Part shown: piece by piece, positions 1 through 8,692 of the stretch
How the letters are laid out: every line of letters begins with the position of its first letter
Position numbering within the stretch: the stretch's first letter is position 1
From: Paracoccus maritimus
GTDB taxonomy: Bacteria; Pseudomonadota; Alphaproteobacteria; Rhodobacterales; Rhodobacteraceae
Direction of reading: 5' to 3'
NCBI RefSeq assembly: GCF_025195095.1
Contig: NZ_JANAVZ010000001.1
Span: 434,001 to 498,000, forward strand
Length of the DNA: 64,000 nt
Made by a program: the position numbers and the translations under genes
The notes under the pieces: model-generated
Databases searched by the model: none
Seen by the model: the letters and a program-made list of their open reading frames with translations, nothing else
What the model was told of the DNA's origin: nothing

Positions 1-312
1 GACCGCGCCGAGGTTCGCATCCTGTTCATCGACACGGTCTTCGACGATGACTATCTGCGTGGGCATATGGGGCGTGTCGGGTTGATCGCTGCCACGACGC
101 CCGACGAGGTCGTGCGCCGACTGGCGCCCGTGGTGCGCGACGATCTGGATCATGAGGCCGAACTTCTGCGGGATATGGGATTCGCGCGTTTCGAGACGAT
201 CACGCCGGACGCGCCCCAAGACCGCAATGCGGTGTCCCTTCAACGCTTTCTGGAAGTATCGCCCGAAATCGCGCAGGATCTGGCCGCAACATCACATCTT
301 TTCGCTGACTGA
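1..312 (+). CDS. C-terminal fragment of an unrecognised protein
   Basis: The reading frame is open from the first base and stops at 310-312, so the 5' part of the gene lies outside the window. About 103 residues are visible. They are acidic and soluble-looking, with no membrane segment and no cysteine motif. I do not recognise the family. The HIT gene starts 14 bases downstream on the same strand, so the two are probably co-transcribed. An internal ATG at 67 is unlikely to be the start, because the frame continues upstream with similar codon use. Confidence 0.6.
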   Translation, partial: DRAEVRILFIDTVFDDDYLRGHMGRVGLIAATTPDEVVRRLAPVVRDDLDHEAELLRDMGFARFETITPDAPQDRNAVSLQRFLEVSPEIAQDLAATSHLFAD

Positions 313-326
313 CGAGGGCAGAGGCC

Positions 327-710
327 ATGGCATACAACTATGATGACAGCAATATCTTCGCCAGGATCTTGCGTGGAGAGATCCCCAACGACACGGTTGC
401 CGAAAACGAACATGCGCTGGCGTTCCGCGATATCGCCCCGAAAACGCCGGTCCATGTGCTGGTGATTCCCAAGGGCCGCTATGTCAGCTTTGACGACTTT
501 TCCGCCAATGCCCCGGACGCCGAAATCGCCGGGTTCATGCGGCTGTGCGCCGAGGTCTGCGCCAAGGAAGGCGTGTCGCTGGATGACGGCAATGCCGGGT
601 TTCGCGCGATCACCAATGCGGGCACGCATGGCGTGCAAGAGGTTCCGCATTTCCACCTGCATATCATGGGTGGCAGGCCGATGGGGCCGATGATCGCGTT
701 GCGGGACTAG
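327..710 (+). CDS. HIT family (histidine triad) nucleotide-binding protein
   Basis: A 127-residue protein of normal size for the HINT/PKCI branch. The diagnostic triad HFHLHIMGG is at about residues 110-118 and is preceded by the family's usual N-terminal lead-in (DSNIFARILRGEIP). The middle histidine acts as nucleophile in hydrolysing nucleoside phosphoramidates or dinucleotides; the protein is cytosolic. The physiological substrate cannot be told from sequence. It follows the truncated first gene by 14 bases, and it converges on the ABC ATPase gene, ending only 3 bases from it. Confidence 0.93.
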   Translation: MAYNYDDSNIFARILRGEIPNDTVAENEHALAFRDIAPKTPVHVLVIPKGRYVSFDDFSANAPDAEIAGFMRLCAEVCAKEGVSLDDGNAGFRAITNAGTHGVQEVPHFHLHIMGGRPMGPMIALRD

Positions 711-713
711 ATC

Positions 714-1637
714 TCAGTCGCGCGTCATCTCGACGAACACATCCTCGAGATCGGGCTGCTCGCTTGCGACATCAATGATCGGAACGCCCGCGCCCCGCAG
801 CGCGTCCAACAGCTGATCCGCCCGGATCCGCGACGGCGGATAGCTGATCGCCAGCCGCCCGTCATCGCGCCATTCGGCCCGCGCACCCGCAGGCAGGTCG
901 GGGATGCGGGTCTGCCCGCCCGAATCGATGATCAGCGTCTTGCCGTCGGTGCGGCCCAGCAATTCGCGGGTGCCCTGACGGACGATAAGTTCGCCGTGGT
1001 TGATGATGGCGATCTCGTCGCACATCTGTTCGGCCTCTTCGAGGTAATGCGTGGTCAGGATGATCGTCATCCCCGCCTGATTCAGCCTGCGGACATTGTT
1101 CCACAGCATTTCGCGCAGGGTGATGTCCACGCCGGCGGTCGGTTCGTCCAGCACAAGGATCTGCGGACGGTGGACCAGAGCCTTGGCCAGAAGCAGCCGC
1201 CTGCGCATGCCGCCCGACAGGTTCCTTGCATAGGCATTGGCCTGGTCGGTCAGCCCGACCAGTTCCAGCAGTTCGTCGGTCCAGCGTTCGGATCTCGGCA
1301 CGCCGTAAAGCCCGGCCTGCACTTCCAGGCTGGCGCGGGGCGTGAAGAACGGGTCCATGTTCAGTTCCTGCGGCATCACCCCGATGGCGGCACGTGATTG
1401 CCGCGGGTTCACGTCCTGATCGAACCCCCAGATCGTCACCTTTCCCGCCGTCTTGTTGACCAGACCGGCAAGAATGTTGATCAGCGTCGATTTGCCCGCG
1501 CCATTCGGTCCCAGCAGGCCGAAGATGCTGCCGGAGGGAATGGACAGGTCAATGCCCTTTAAGGCCTCCTTGGCGGGGGCGTTGCCCTGTGCGCGATAGG
1601 TCTTGCGCAGTCCGGAAATGTCGATGGCGTTGGTCAT
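714..1637 (-). CDS. ABC transporter ATP-binding protein (YadG/CcmA-like, multidrug or export type)
   Basis: A 307-residue ABC ATPase with Walker [10 protein letters not shown] at about residues 44-52, signature LSGGMRRRL, Walker [13 protein letters not shown] and the switch histidine in [11 protein letters not shown]. The long C-terminal part after the ATPase core is typical of the DrrA/YadG class, which works with a separate ABC-2 membrane protein. No permease is next to it here: upstream is the divergent zinc-finger gene and downstream the HIT gene on the other strand. The partner must be elsewhere or lost, and the substrate is unknown. Confidence 0.9.
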   Translation of the reverse strand: MTNAIDISGLRKTYRAQGNAPAKEALKGIDLSIPSGSIFGLLGPNGAGKSTLINILAGLVNKTAGKVTIWGFDQDVNPRQSRAAIGVMPQELNMDPFFTPRASLEVQAGLYGVPRSERWTDELLELVGLTDQANAYARNLSGGMRRRLLLAKALVHRPQILVLDEPTAGVDITLREMLWNNVRRLNQAGMTIILTTHYLEEAEQMCDEIAIINHGELIVRQGTRELLGRTDGKTLIIDSGGQTRIPDLPAGARAEWRDDGRLAISYPPSRIRADQLLDALRGAGVPIIDVASEQPDLEDVFVEMTRD

Positions 1638-1727
1638 GGATCGGTCCTGGCGGAGCTTGCGAAGGCAGGGTGCGCTGCGGTAATGGGGTTAGACCAGATG
1701 ATGCAAGCCGCCACAAGAAGGCCAGCC

Positions 1728-1973
1728 ATGACCGAATATGTGCTACCAGAGAACCCGCTGTCGACCGGACAGGAGCTTGCCGAGCTGAAATTGCCCGCGC
1801 CGGAAGAGGTGGTGGTCACGAAGTGGCGCGTATCCTGCGACGGGGACGATGCCGCGGGGCTGGGACATCCGCGCGTCTGGCTGGCGATTTCGCCCGATAC
1901 CGGATTTGTCGATTGCGGATATTGCGACAAGCGCTTCGTCATCGATCGCGACCACGCCGGCGACGACCACTGA
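1728..1973 (+). CDS. zinc-finger domain (zf-CHCC, NDUFS6-like) protein
   Basis: An 81-residue protein with the conserved pattern [13 protein letters not shown] and CGYCDKRF in its second half, giving the Cys-His-Cys-Cys set that binds zinc. The family is related to the NDUFS6 accessory subunit of complex I and is common in alphaproteobacteria; a link to complex I in bacteria is inference. The ATG at 1728 is preferred over one at 1683 because an AGAAGG ribosome-binding site lies just upstream and the family begins near this point. It is divergent from the ABC ATPase gene. Confidence 0.85.
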   Translation: MTEYVLPENPLSTGQELAELKLPAPEEVVVTKWRVSCDGDDAAGLGHPRVWLAISPDTGFVDCGYCDKRFVIDRDHAGDDH

Positions 1974-2153
1974 AGGCACCGTCACGCCGGTTGCGTCCCG
2001 CGACGGCGAAGCCTTGTCGACCCCCATCGAGGGGGATCGCCAAGGCTGGGCGGCTGGCGCCGCCCGGAACCCGCATCAGGCCGCCGCGCCCCTTTGCGCC
2101 GGCCAAGGCTTTCTGCCAGAACGGTCCGCGACACCGCGAAAGGACCGATCTCC

Positions 2154-4958
2154 ATGACCCAGGACGCGCCCGAATTCGGCAAGGGCTGCCATCTGCATCT
2201 GATCGACGGCTCGGCCTTCATCTTCCGCGCCTATCACGCCTTGCCGCCCCTGACGCGCAAATCCGACGGTCTGCCGGTCGGCGCGGTTGCCGGGTTCTGC
2301 AACATGCTGTGGAAATACGTCACCGACGAACGCGGCAGCGACGCGCCCACCCATGCGGCGGTGATCTTCGATCATTCGGCCAAGACCTTTCGCAATGAGA
2401 TCTATGACCTCTACAAGGCCAATCGGCCCGAACCGCCCGAGGATCTGCGTCCGCAATTCCCGCTGACGCGCGAGGCGACCCGCGCCTTCAACATCTCGTG
2501 CATCGAGGTCGAGGGCTATGAGGCCGACGATATCATCGCGACGTTGGCCTGTCAGGCGCGCGACGCCGGCGGTGCGGTGACGATCATCAGCAGCGACAAG
2601 GACCTGATGCAGCTGGTCGGCGACGGCGTCGACATGCTGGATCCGATCAAGGCCAAGCTGATCGGTCCCGACGAGGTGCGCGAAAAATTCGGTGTCGGAC
2701 CGGAGCGGGTGGTGGATGTGCAGGCACTGGCTGGCGATTCGGTCGACAATGTGCCAGGTGCGCCGGGCATCGGCATCAAGACCGCGTCGCAGCTGATCAA
2801 CGATTTCGGCGATCTCGAGACGCTGCTGGAGCGGGCTGAGGAGATCAAGCAGCCCAAACGTCGCCAGACCCTGATCGACCATGCCGAACAGATCCGCATC
2901 TCGAAGCGGCTGGTGCAGCTGGATTGCGAGACGCCGCTGGATTTCACCCTGCAAAGCCTGGAGGTGCGCGATCCGGACGCGGATGCGCTGCTGGGGTTCC
3001 TGACCGAGATGGAGTTCCGGACCCTGACTGCGCGGGTGGCCGAGAAGCTGGGCGCCGAAGCGCCGGTCGTGACATCGTCCCCACCATCCGAGGCCCCCGC
3101 AGCGCCCGAACGGCCCGCCATCGATTCGACGGGCTATGACTGCGTGCGCGACCGCGACGCGCTGGACCGCTGGATCGCGCAGATCCGCGAGGCGGGCCAT
3201 GTCGCCATCGATACCGAAACCACTGGGCTGGATGAGATGCAGGCCGATCTGGTCGGTATCTCTTTGTCGGTCCATGCGGGTCACGCCTGCTATATCCCGA
3301 TTGGCCATGTCGCAGGCAGTGACGACCTGTTCGGCGCGGCCGCGCTGGTCGACGGGCAGCTGCCGATGGATGAGGTCCTGAAGGCGCTGCGGCCGGTGCT
3401 GGAGGACGCGGCCATCCTGAAGATCGGCCAGAACGTCAAGTATGACTGGAAGATCCTGGCCCGGCACGGCATCCGCATGGCACCGATCGCCGACACGATG
3501 CTGATGTCCTATGCGCTGAACGCCGGCACGCATAATCACGGTATGGACGAACTGGCCGAGCGTTACCTGGGCCACAGATGCATCCCGATCAAGGAGCTGA
3601 TCGGCAGCGGCAAGTCGCAGATCGGTTTCGCGCAGGTCGCGATCGACAAGGCCACGCCCTATGCCGCCGAGGATGCCGAGGTCACGTTGCGCCTGTGGCA
3701 GCATTTTGCCCCGATGCTGCCGTCCGAGAAGGTGACGACCGTCTATGAGACGCTGGAACGCCCGATGGTGCCCGTTCTGGCCGATATGGAAATGGCCGGA
3801 ATTCGAGTAGATGGCGAACATCTGAAACGGATGTCGAACGCCTTTGCCCAGAAAATGGCGCAGCTTGAGGATGAGATTCACCAGCTTGCGGGCGAGAAAT
3901 TCAATGTCGGCAGCCCCAAGCAACTGGGCGAGATCCTGTTCGAGAAGATGGGGCTGGAAGGCGGCAAGCAGGGCAAGACCGGTGCCTATTCGACCAGCGC
4001 CGATGTTCTGGAGGATCTGGCCGTCGAACATGATCTGCCGGCACGCGTTCTGGACTGGCGTCAGACAGCCAAGCTGAAATCCACCTATACCGACGCGTTG
4101 CCGACCTATGTGCACCCCGAGACGGGGAGGGTTCATACCAGCTATTCCATCGCCGGGGCGCAGACCGGTCGGCTGGCCTCGACCGATCCGAACCTGCAGA
4201 ACATCCCGGTGCGCAGCGAGGAAGGCCGCCGCATCCGCGAGGCGTTCGTCGCCGCGCCGGGACATCGGCTGGTCAGCCTGGACTATAGCCAGATCGAATT
4301 GCGGATCCTGGCGCATGTCGCGGAAATTCCGGCGCTGAAACAGGCTTTCAAGGACGGCATCGACATTCACGCGATGACCGCCAGCCAGATGTTCGGCGTT
4401 CCGGTCGAGGGGATGGACCCGATGATCCGCCGTCAGGCCAAGGCGATCAATTTCGGGGTGATCTACGGGATCTCGGGCTATGGCCTGTCGCGCAATCTTC
4501 GCATCCCGCGTGCCGAGGCGCAGGACTTCATCAACACCTATTTCGAACGCTTCCCGGAAATCCGGGACTATATGGACAAGACCGTGGCAGACGCGAAAGA
4601 GGCCGGTTTCGTCACGACGCTGTTCGGGCGCCGGATCAATACGCCCGGCATCAACCAGTCCGGGCCGGCTGCCGGCGGGGCGCGCCGCGCGGCAATCAAC
4701 GCGCCGATCCAGGGCGCTGCGGCAGATATCATCCGGCGCGCGATGATCCGCATGCCCGAAGCGATCCGCGACCTGCCGGCACGAATGCTGCTGCAGGTCC
4801 ATGACGAACTGGTCTTCGAGGTCGAAGACGCCGCCGTGGATGACCTGATCGCGGTCGCGCGCGGGGTGATGGAAAACGCCGCCGCACCGGCCGTGCAACT
4901 GTCGGTTCCCCTGGATGTTGATGCGGGCAGCGGGGCAAACTGGGCCGAGGCGCATTGA
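2154..4958 (+). CDS. polA: DNA polymerase I
   Basis: A full-length family A polymerase of 934 residues with all three domains. The N-terminal 5'-3' exonuclease starts with LIDGSAFIFRAYHALPP. The 3'-5' proofreading domain keeps its first motif DTETTGLD (D353, E355), so editing should be active. The polymerase domain carries motif A DYSQIELRILAH (D710), motif B RRQAKAINFGVIYGIS and motif C VHDELVFEV (D884). It fills gaps in Okazaki fragment processing and excision repair. The ATG at 2154 follows AAAGGA; an earlier TTG at 2094 lacks support. Its stop overlaps the next gene's start in TGATG. Confidence 0.98.
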   Translation: MTQDAPEFGKGCHLHLIDGSAFIFRAYHALPPLTRKSDGLPVGAVAGFCNMLWKYVTDERGSDAPTHAAVIFDHSAKTFRNEIYDLYKANRPEPPEDLRPQFPLTREATRAFNISCIEVEGYEADDIIATLACQARDAGGAVTIISSDKDLMQLVGDGVDMLDPIKAKLIGPDEVREKFGVGPERVVDVQALAGDSVDNVPGAPGIGIKTASQLINDFGDLETLLERAEEIKQPKRRQTLIDHAEQIRISKRLVQLDCETPLDFTLQSLEVRDPDADALLGFLTEMEFRTLTARVAEKLGAEAPVVTSSPPSEAPAAPERPAIDSTGYDCVRDRDALDRWIAQIREAGHVAIDTETTGLDEMQADLVGISLSVHAGHACYIPIGHVAGSDDLFGAAALVDGQLPMDEVLKALRPVLEDAAILKIGQNVKYDWKILARHGIRMAPIADTMLMSYALNAGTHNHGMDELAERYLGHRCIPIKELIGSGKSQIGFAQVAIDKATPYAAEDAEVTLRLWQHFAPMLPSEKVTTVYETLERPMVPVLADMEMAGIRVDGEHLKRMSNAFAQKMAQLEDEIHQLAGEKFNVGSPKQLGEILFEKMGLEGGKQGKTGAYSTSADVLEDLAVEHDLPARVLDWRQTAKLKSTYTDALPTYVHPETGRVHTSYSIAGAQTGRLASTDPNLQNIPVRSEEGRRIREAFVAAPGHRLVSLDYSQIELRILAHVAEIPALKQAFKDGIDIHAMTASQMFGVPVEGMDPMIRRQAKAINFGVIYGISGYGLSRNLRIPRAEAQDFINTYFERFPEIRDYMDKTVADAKEAGFVTTLFGRRINTPGINQSGPAAGGARRAAINAPIQGAAADIIRRAMIRMPEAIRDLPARMLLQVHDELVFEVEDAAVDDLIAVARGVMENAAAPAVQLSVPLDVDAGSGANWAEAH

Positions 4959-5893
4959 TGGGACATTCGCACGGCCACGCACATGGCCACGCACACGGGC
5001 ATCACCACCACCATGCATTTGGCGGTGACGGCGCGATCGGCTGGGCGGTTGCGGTCAATCTGGCGCTGACGGCGGCCCAGATCTTCGGCGGGCTGATCGC
5101 CGATTCGACCGCGTTGATTGCGGACGGCGTTCACAACCTGTCGGATGCGCTGGCGTTGGTGCTGGCCTTCGGTGCCCGCCGTCTGGCGCGTCGTGCCGCG
5201 ACGCCCGATTTCAGCTTCGGCTGGGGCCGGGCCGAGATCGTGGCGGCCTTCGTCAACTATCTGGCGTTGATCGCCGTGTCGGTCTGGCTGGCGATCGAGG
5301 CGTTCGGACGGCTGGCCGATCCGCCGCAGGTGGCGGGCGGGCTGGTCATGGCGCTGGCCGGATTTGCGCTGATCGTCGATCTGGCGACTGCCGCGCTGGT
5401 CTTCCGGCTGTCGAAGGACAGCGTGAATATCCGCGCGGCATTCCTGCACAACTTGGCCGATGCGGGCGTTTCGGTCGCGGTGATCCTGGGCGGCGCGCTG
5501 ATCTGGGCATTCGGCTGGAATCTGGCAGACCCGATCCTGACGCTGGCCATTTCCGTGGTGATCCTGTGGCATATCGCGCTGGAGATCGGGCCGGTGTTCC
5601 GGATGCTGATGCTGGCCGCGCCACAGGGCAGCGATCCTTCGCGCGTAATCGCGGCGCTGCGCGACCTGCCGGGCGTCGATGACGCCCATCACCTGCATCT
5701 GTGGCAGATCGACGAACGCCGCAGCGCCGCCTCGGTTCATCTGGTGGTGGCGACAGGCGATTTCGCGGAGATCACGCTGCGCGCCAAGGACGTGCTGCGA
5801 CGCGATTTCGATGTCGGTCACGCCACGATCGAGATCGAGAAGCCCGATGCCTGTGCCGACGATGCGGTGACGGCGCGCGACCAGGCGTCCTAG
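4958..5893 (+). CDS. cation diffusion facilitator family metal exporter
   Basis: A 311-residue inner-membrane protein with about six hydrophobic segments. The N-terminus is a histidine-rich stretch (MGHSHGHAHGHAHGHHHHH) likely to bind Zn or a similar metal. Two CDF metal-site motifs are visible: ADGVHNLSDA in the second membrane segment and HNLADAG in the fifth, each with an HxxxD pair. The C-terminal cytoplasmic domain follows residue 210. It acts as a proton-coupled divalent-cation exporter; Zn is the most likely substrate, by family. Its ATG overlaps the polA stop by one base, so it is probably translationally coupled. Confidence 0.93.
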   Translation: MGHSHGHAHGHAHGHHHHHAFGGDGAIGWAVAVNLALTAAQIFGGLIADSTALIADGVHNLSDALALVLAFGARRLARRAATPDFSFGWGRAEIVAAFVNYLALIAVSVWLAIEAFGRLADPPQVAGGLVMALAGFALIVDLATAALVFRLSKDSVNIRAAFLHNLADAGVSVAVILGGALIWAFGWNLADPILTLAISVVILWHIALEIGPVFRMLMLAAPQGSDPSRVIAALRDLPGVDDAHHLHLWQIDERRSAASVHLVVATGDFAEITLRAKDVLRRDFDVGHATIEIEKPDACADDAVTARDQAS

Positions 5894-7245
5894 ACGGCGG
5901 GGGAATGGTTGCCGGCGGTGGCGGCATAGCCGTCCAGCGCCTGCGCGATCAGGCGCGTCAGGGGACGGCCTTCGGGCAGGATCGCAAAGCCCGCGTCGTC
6001 CAGTCGGACCATGCCGCCGAAACGGGAGGCGATGGGCAGGAAAATGTCTTGCAGCGTCGCTGCAGACAGCGCGTGATCGCGCATCATTTCCGCGGTATCG
6101 ACGCGGAAATCGCACATCAGCGTCTCGATCATGCGTCCGCGCCAACGATCCTCGGGCGAGAAGACATGCCCGCGCGCCACGGGCAGCCGGCCGGCACGCA
6201 CTGCCGCCGTATAGGCCCCGGTGCCCGGGATGTTCTGCGCATAACCCTGCGGATAGCGCGAAATCGAGGATGCGCCCAATCCGATCAGCAGCTCGGCGCG
6301 ATCATCGGTATATCCCTGAAAGTTCCGGCGCAGGCGCCGTTGGTCGCGCGCCCGGGCCAGCCCATCCGTGGGACGGGCGAAATGATCTATTCCGATGCTC
6401 AGGAAGCCGTCGGCGTGAAGCAGCCGGCGCGCCGTATCGAACAGGGCAAGCCGCGTCTCATTGTCGGGCAGGGCATGGTCAGGGATCATCACCTGACGTT
6501 TCGACATCCACGGCACATGGGCATAGCCGTACAGCGCGATCCGGTCGGGCCCCAGCGCCATGACCTTCTGCACGGTGTCAGAGATTCGCACGAGATCCTG
6601 ATGGGGCAGGCCGTAAAGGATGTCGGCATTCAGGCTGGCGATCCCGTGGCTGCGGATCAATCGCACCGCACTGGCCGTCACCTGAAAGCTTTGATCGCGT
6701 CCGATGGTCTTCTGGATCAGCGGATCGAAATCCTGAATGCCGATCGAGGCGCGGTTCATGCCTGCCTCGGCCAGCGCGGCCATGCGGGGCGCGTCGATTT
6801 CGGCCGGGTCGATCTCGACCGAAAATTCGCCATCTGCCGCCATCGGGAAGCTGTCGAAGATCGCCGCGGCAAGCTGCCGTATCAGTTTCGCAGGCAGCAA
6901 TGTGGGCGTGCCGCCACCCCAGTGCAGCCGCGACAGCCTGACACCTGCGGGCATCGTGTCGCGAAGCTGGGCCAGTTCGGTCAGCAGCGTCGCGACATAG
7001 GCGTGAACCGGATCAAGGTTCTGCGTGCCTTGCGTGCGGCAGGCGCAGAACCAGCACAGCCTGCGGCAGAACGGCACATGGATGTATAGCGAGATCTGGG
7101 AACCCGCCGGAACCGCGTCGATCCAGCCGGCGACTCGCGCCGAATCCACGGCCGCCGAAAACTGCGTTGCGGGGGGATAGCTGGTGTAGCGCGGCGCGCG
7201 CGCGTCAAACAGTCCCAGTCGTCTCAGTTGCGAAATGGTGCTCAT
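5890..7245 (-). CDS. hemN: oxygen-independent coproporphyrinogen III oxidase
   Basis: A 451-residue radical-SAM enzyme. The cluster motif CRRLCWFCAC (C60, C64, C67, with C69) and the glycine-rich GGGTPT are present. It converts coproporphyrinogen III to protoporphyrinogen IX without oxygen, so it belongs with the FNR-controlled microaerobic genes beside it. The N-terminus (GLFDARAPRYTSYPPA) matches the family, leaving little room for a later start. The start codon is only 20 bases from the fnrL start on the opposite strand, and an FNR box lies 36-49 bases upstream, inside fnrL. The 3' end overlaps the CDF gene by 4 bases. Confidence 0.96.
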   Translation of the reverse strand: MSTISQLRRLGLFDARAPRYTSYPPATQFSAAVDSARVAGWIDAVPAGSQISLYIHVPFCRRLCWFCACRTQGTQNLDPVHAYVATLLTELAQLRDTMPAGVRLSRLHWGGGTPTLLPAKLIRQLAAAIFDSFPMAADGEFSVEIDPAEIDAPRMAALAEAGMNRASIGIQDFDPLIQKTIGRDQSFQVTASAVRLIRSHGIASLNADILYGLPHQDLVRISDTVQKVMALGPDRIALYGYAHVPWMSKRQVMIPDHALPDNETRLALFDTARRLLHADGFLSIGIDHFARPTDGLARARDQRRLRRNFQGYTDDRAELLIGLGASSISRYPQGYAQNIPGTGAYTAAVRAGRLPVARGHVFSPEDRWRGRMIETLMCDFRVDTAEMMRDHALSAATLQDIFLPIASRFGGMVRLDDAGFAILPEGRPLTRLIAQALDGYAATAGNHSPAV

Positions 7246-7265
7246 GCACGTATCATTTCATCAAC

Positions 7266-8045
7266 ATGAGCGCGCAAGCATTGACCCAGATCAAGCATAT
7301 CAAGGTTCCAGCGGATACGAAGGCCTCGACCACCTGCGACGAGTGCCCGATTCGTTACCGCGCCGTCTGCGCGCGGTGCGAAGCCGACGAGTTGTCGCGG
7401 CTGGAAGAGATCAAGTTCTATCGCAGTTTCGAGCCCGGTCAGCCGATCGTCTGGGGCGGCGACCGGATGGATTTCGTCGCCTCGGTCGTCAGCGGTGTCG
7501 CAACGCTGACCCAGACGCTGGAGGACGGACGGACGCAGATGGTCGGCCTTTTGCTGCCAAGCGATTTCCTGGGGCGTCCGGGGCGGGATCGCGCCGCCTA
7601 TGATGCGGTCGCGATCAGCCGGGTCGTGCTGTGCTGTTTCCGGCGCAAGCCGTTTGACGACATGATGACGGCGATGCCGCATCTGTCGCAACGCCTGCTT
7701 GAGATGACGCTGGACGAACTGGACGCGGCGCGTGAATGGATGCTGCTGCTTGGCCGGAAGACCGCGCGGGAAAAGATCGCATCGTTCATCGCGATCGTCG
7801 CGCGTCGCGAAGCGTCGCTGCAGGAAAGCAAGCCGGGCGGGCAGATGACGATCGAATTGCCCCTGACCCGCGAGGCAATGGCGGATTATCTTGGTCTGAC
7901 CCTGGAAACGGTCAGCCGGCAGATCAGTGCTTTGAAACGCGAAGGCGTGATCGAATTGCAGGGCAAGCGTGGCGTCCTGTTGCCGGATTTCGAGCGCCTG
8001 GTCGGGGAATCGGGCGACGATTCGGACGGCGGCTGGATCGCCTGA
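7266..8045 (+). CDS. fnrL: Crp/FNR family oxygen-responsive regulator (FnrL/FnrP type)
   Basis: A 259-residue regulator. N-terminal cysteines C24, C27, C35 and C38 (CDECP...CARC) plus C123/C124 in VLCCFRR can supply the four ligands of an oxygen-labile [4Fe-4S] cluster. A cyclic-nucleotide-like domain is followed by a helix-turn-helix with ETVSRQISALKREG, whose E/SR residues recognise the TTGA half-site. The ending GDDSDGG matches FnrL of Rhodobacter. It is expected to activate ccoNOQP and hemN under low oxygen. ATG 7266 is chosen; a TTG at 7281 is a possible alternative. In Paracoccus the orthologue is called fnrP. Confidence 0.95.
   Translation: MSAQALTQIKHIKVPADTKASTTCDECPIRYRAVCARCEADELSRLEEIKFYRSFEPGQPIVWGGDRMDFVASVVSGVATLTQTLEDGRTQMVGLLLPSDFLGRPGRDRAAYDAVAISRVVLCCFRRKPFDDMMTAMPHLSQRLLEMTLDELDAAREWMLLLGRKTAREKIASFIAIVARREASLQESKPGGQMTIELPLTREAMADYLGLTLETVSRQISALKREGVIELQGKRGVLLPDFERLVGESGDDSDGGWIA
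7281..7294. promoter_or_regulatory. FNR box between hemN and fnrL (inside the fnrL 5' end)
   Basis: TTGACCCAGATCAA matches TTGA(T/C)-N4-ATCAA with one departure from TTGAT. Its centre is 42 bases upstream of the hemN start codon on the minus strand and 15-28 bases inside fnrL. It is almost identical to one of the two boxes before ccoN. Activation of hemN and autoregulation of fnrL are both plausible. Confidence 0.7.
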
Positions 8046-8133
8046 AACATCGGGATCGGTCACCGGGGGCCGTGCTGCCGGTCGCGCTTAGGGCCCGGCC
8101 AGCCATGATAGGGCCATTATTTGCGTTGGCCAG

Positions 8134-8162
8134 TTGCGAACGCGCGCGGAACGCCCTATATA
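8134..8162 (+). promoter_or_regulatory. candidate promoter of the cold-shock gene
   Basis: TTGCGA at 8134-8139 and TATATA at 8157-8162 are spaced by 17 bases, a good sigma-70 layout. A start near 8169 would give a 5' leader of about 114 bases, which is normal for cold-shock mRNAs. No gene is visible in 8046-8282. Confidence 0.5.
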
Positions 8163-8282
8163 GGCTTGGCTACGTTATCTCTGCTTCGATCTGTCTCCCT
8201 AATCGGCTTCAGTCTTCGAGTTTGATCTGACCAGCCGGGCCGCCGCAGTTCCGCGGGCGGCATTTTCTAAGGAGACATCACG

Positions 8283-8489
8283 ATGGCCAACGGCACCGTG
8301 AAATGGTTCAACGCAACTAAAGGCTTCGGCTTCATCCAGCCGGAAAACGGCAAGCGCGACGTGTTCCTGCACATCTCGGCAGTCGAGCGCTCGGGTCTGC
8401 CCCACCCGCAGGACGGCCAAGCCGTGACCTTCGACATCGAAACCGGCCGTGACGGTCGCGAATCGGCGTCGAACCTGCAGTTCGTCTGA
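8283..8489 (+). CDS. cold-shock protein (CspA family)
   Basis: A 68-residue single cold-shock domain with both nucleic-acid-binding motifs, RNP1 (KGFGFIQ) and RNP2 (VFLHIS). It binds single-stranded RNA or DNA and probably melts mRNA structure in the cytosol. A strong AAGGAGA site precedes the ATG at normal spacing. The gene is monocistronic: its own candidate promoter and long leader lie upstream and a strong intrinsic terminator follows at 8552-8580. Confidence 0.96.
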   Translation: MANGTVKWFNATKGFGFIQPENGKRDVFLHISAVERSGLPHPQDGQAVTFDIETGRDGRESASNLQFV

Positions 8490-8551
8490 TCGATCGAACG
8501 ACGTTTCGAATTTTTCGGGACACAGCGTTCGGTTGAATGACCGGAATTTGG

Positions 8552-8580
8552 AAAAGGGCGGCATTCTTGCCGCCCTTTTT
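8552..8580 (+). terminator. intrinsic terminator of the cold-shock gene
   Basis: The stem GGGCGGCA / TGCCGCCC is perfect, has a four-base loop (TTCT) and is followed by five T. Flanking A and T bases extend the stem. It sits 62 bases after the stop codon. Confidence 0.9.
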
Positions 8581-8692
8581 CATGAATTGATCGTGGTCCT
8601 TCTTGCCCTGGACGGCGGCGCCGCGGCGTTGCGCCCGGCCTGATGGGTATCACGATTTGCGCCCATCGGACTGATCCTGCGGCGTTGGCGGT

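Noticed and set aside
2048..2065. GGGCGGC/GCCGCCC hairpin before polA as a terminator
   Set aside because: No T-run on either strand and no conservation evidence; only a GC-rich inverted repeat.
2076..5018. 980-codon open frame antisense to polA
   Set aside because: It is a mirror of polA codon bias in a high-GC genome; the translation is Arg/His/Asp-rich with no domain, and it covers a certain gene.
5701..7089. 462-codon open frame antisense to hemN
   Set aside because: Covers a clear radical-SAM gene, no recognisable motif, no ribosome-binding site.
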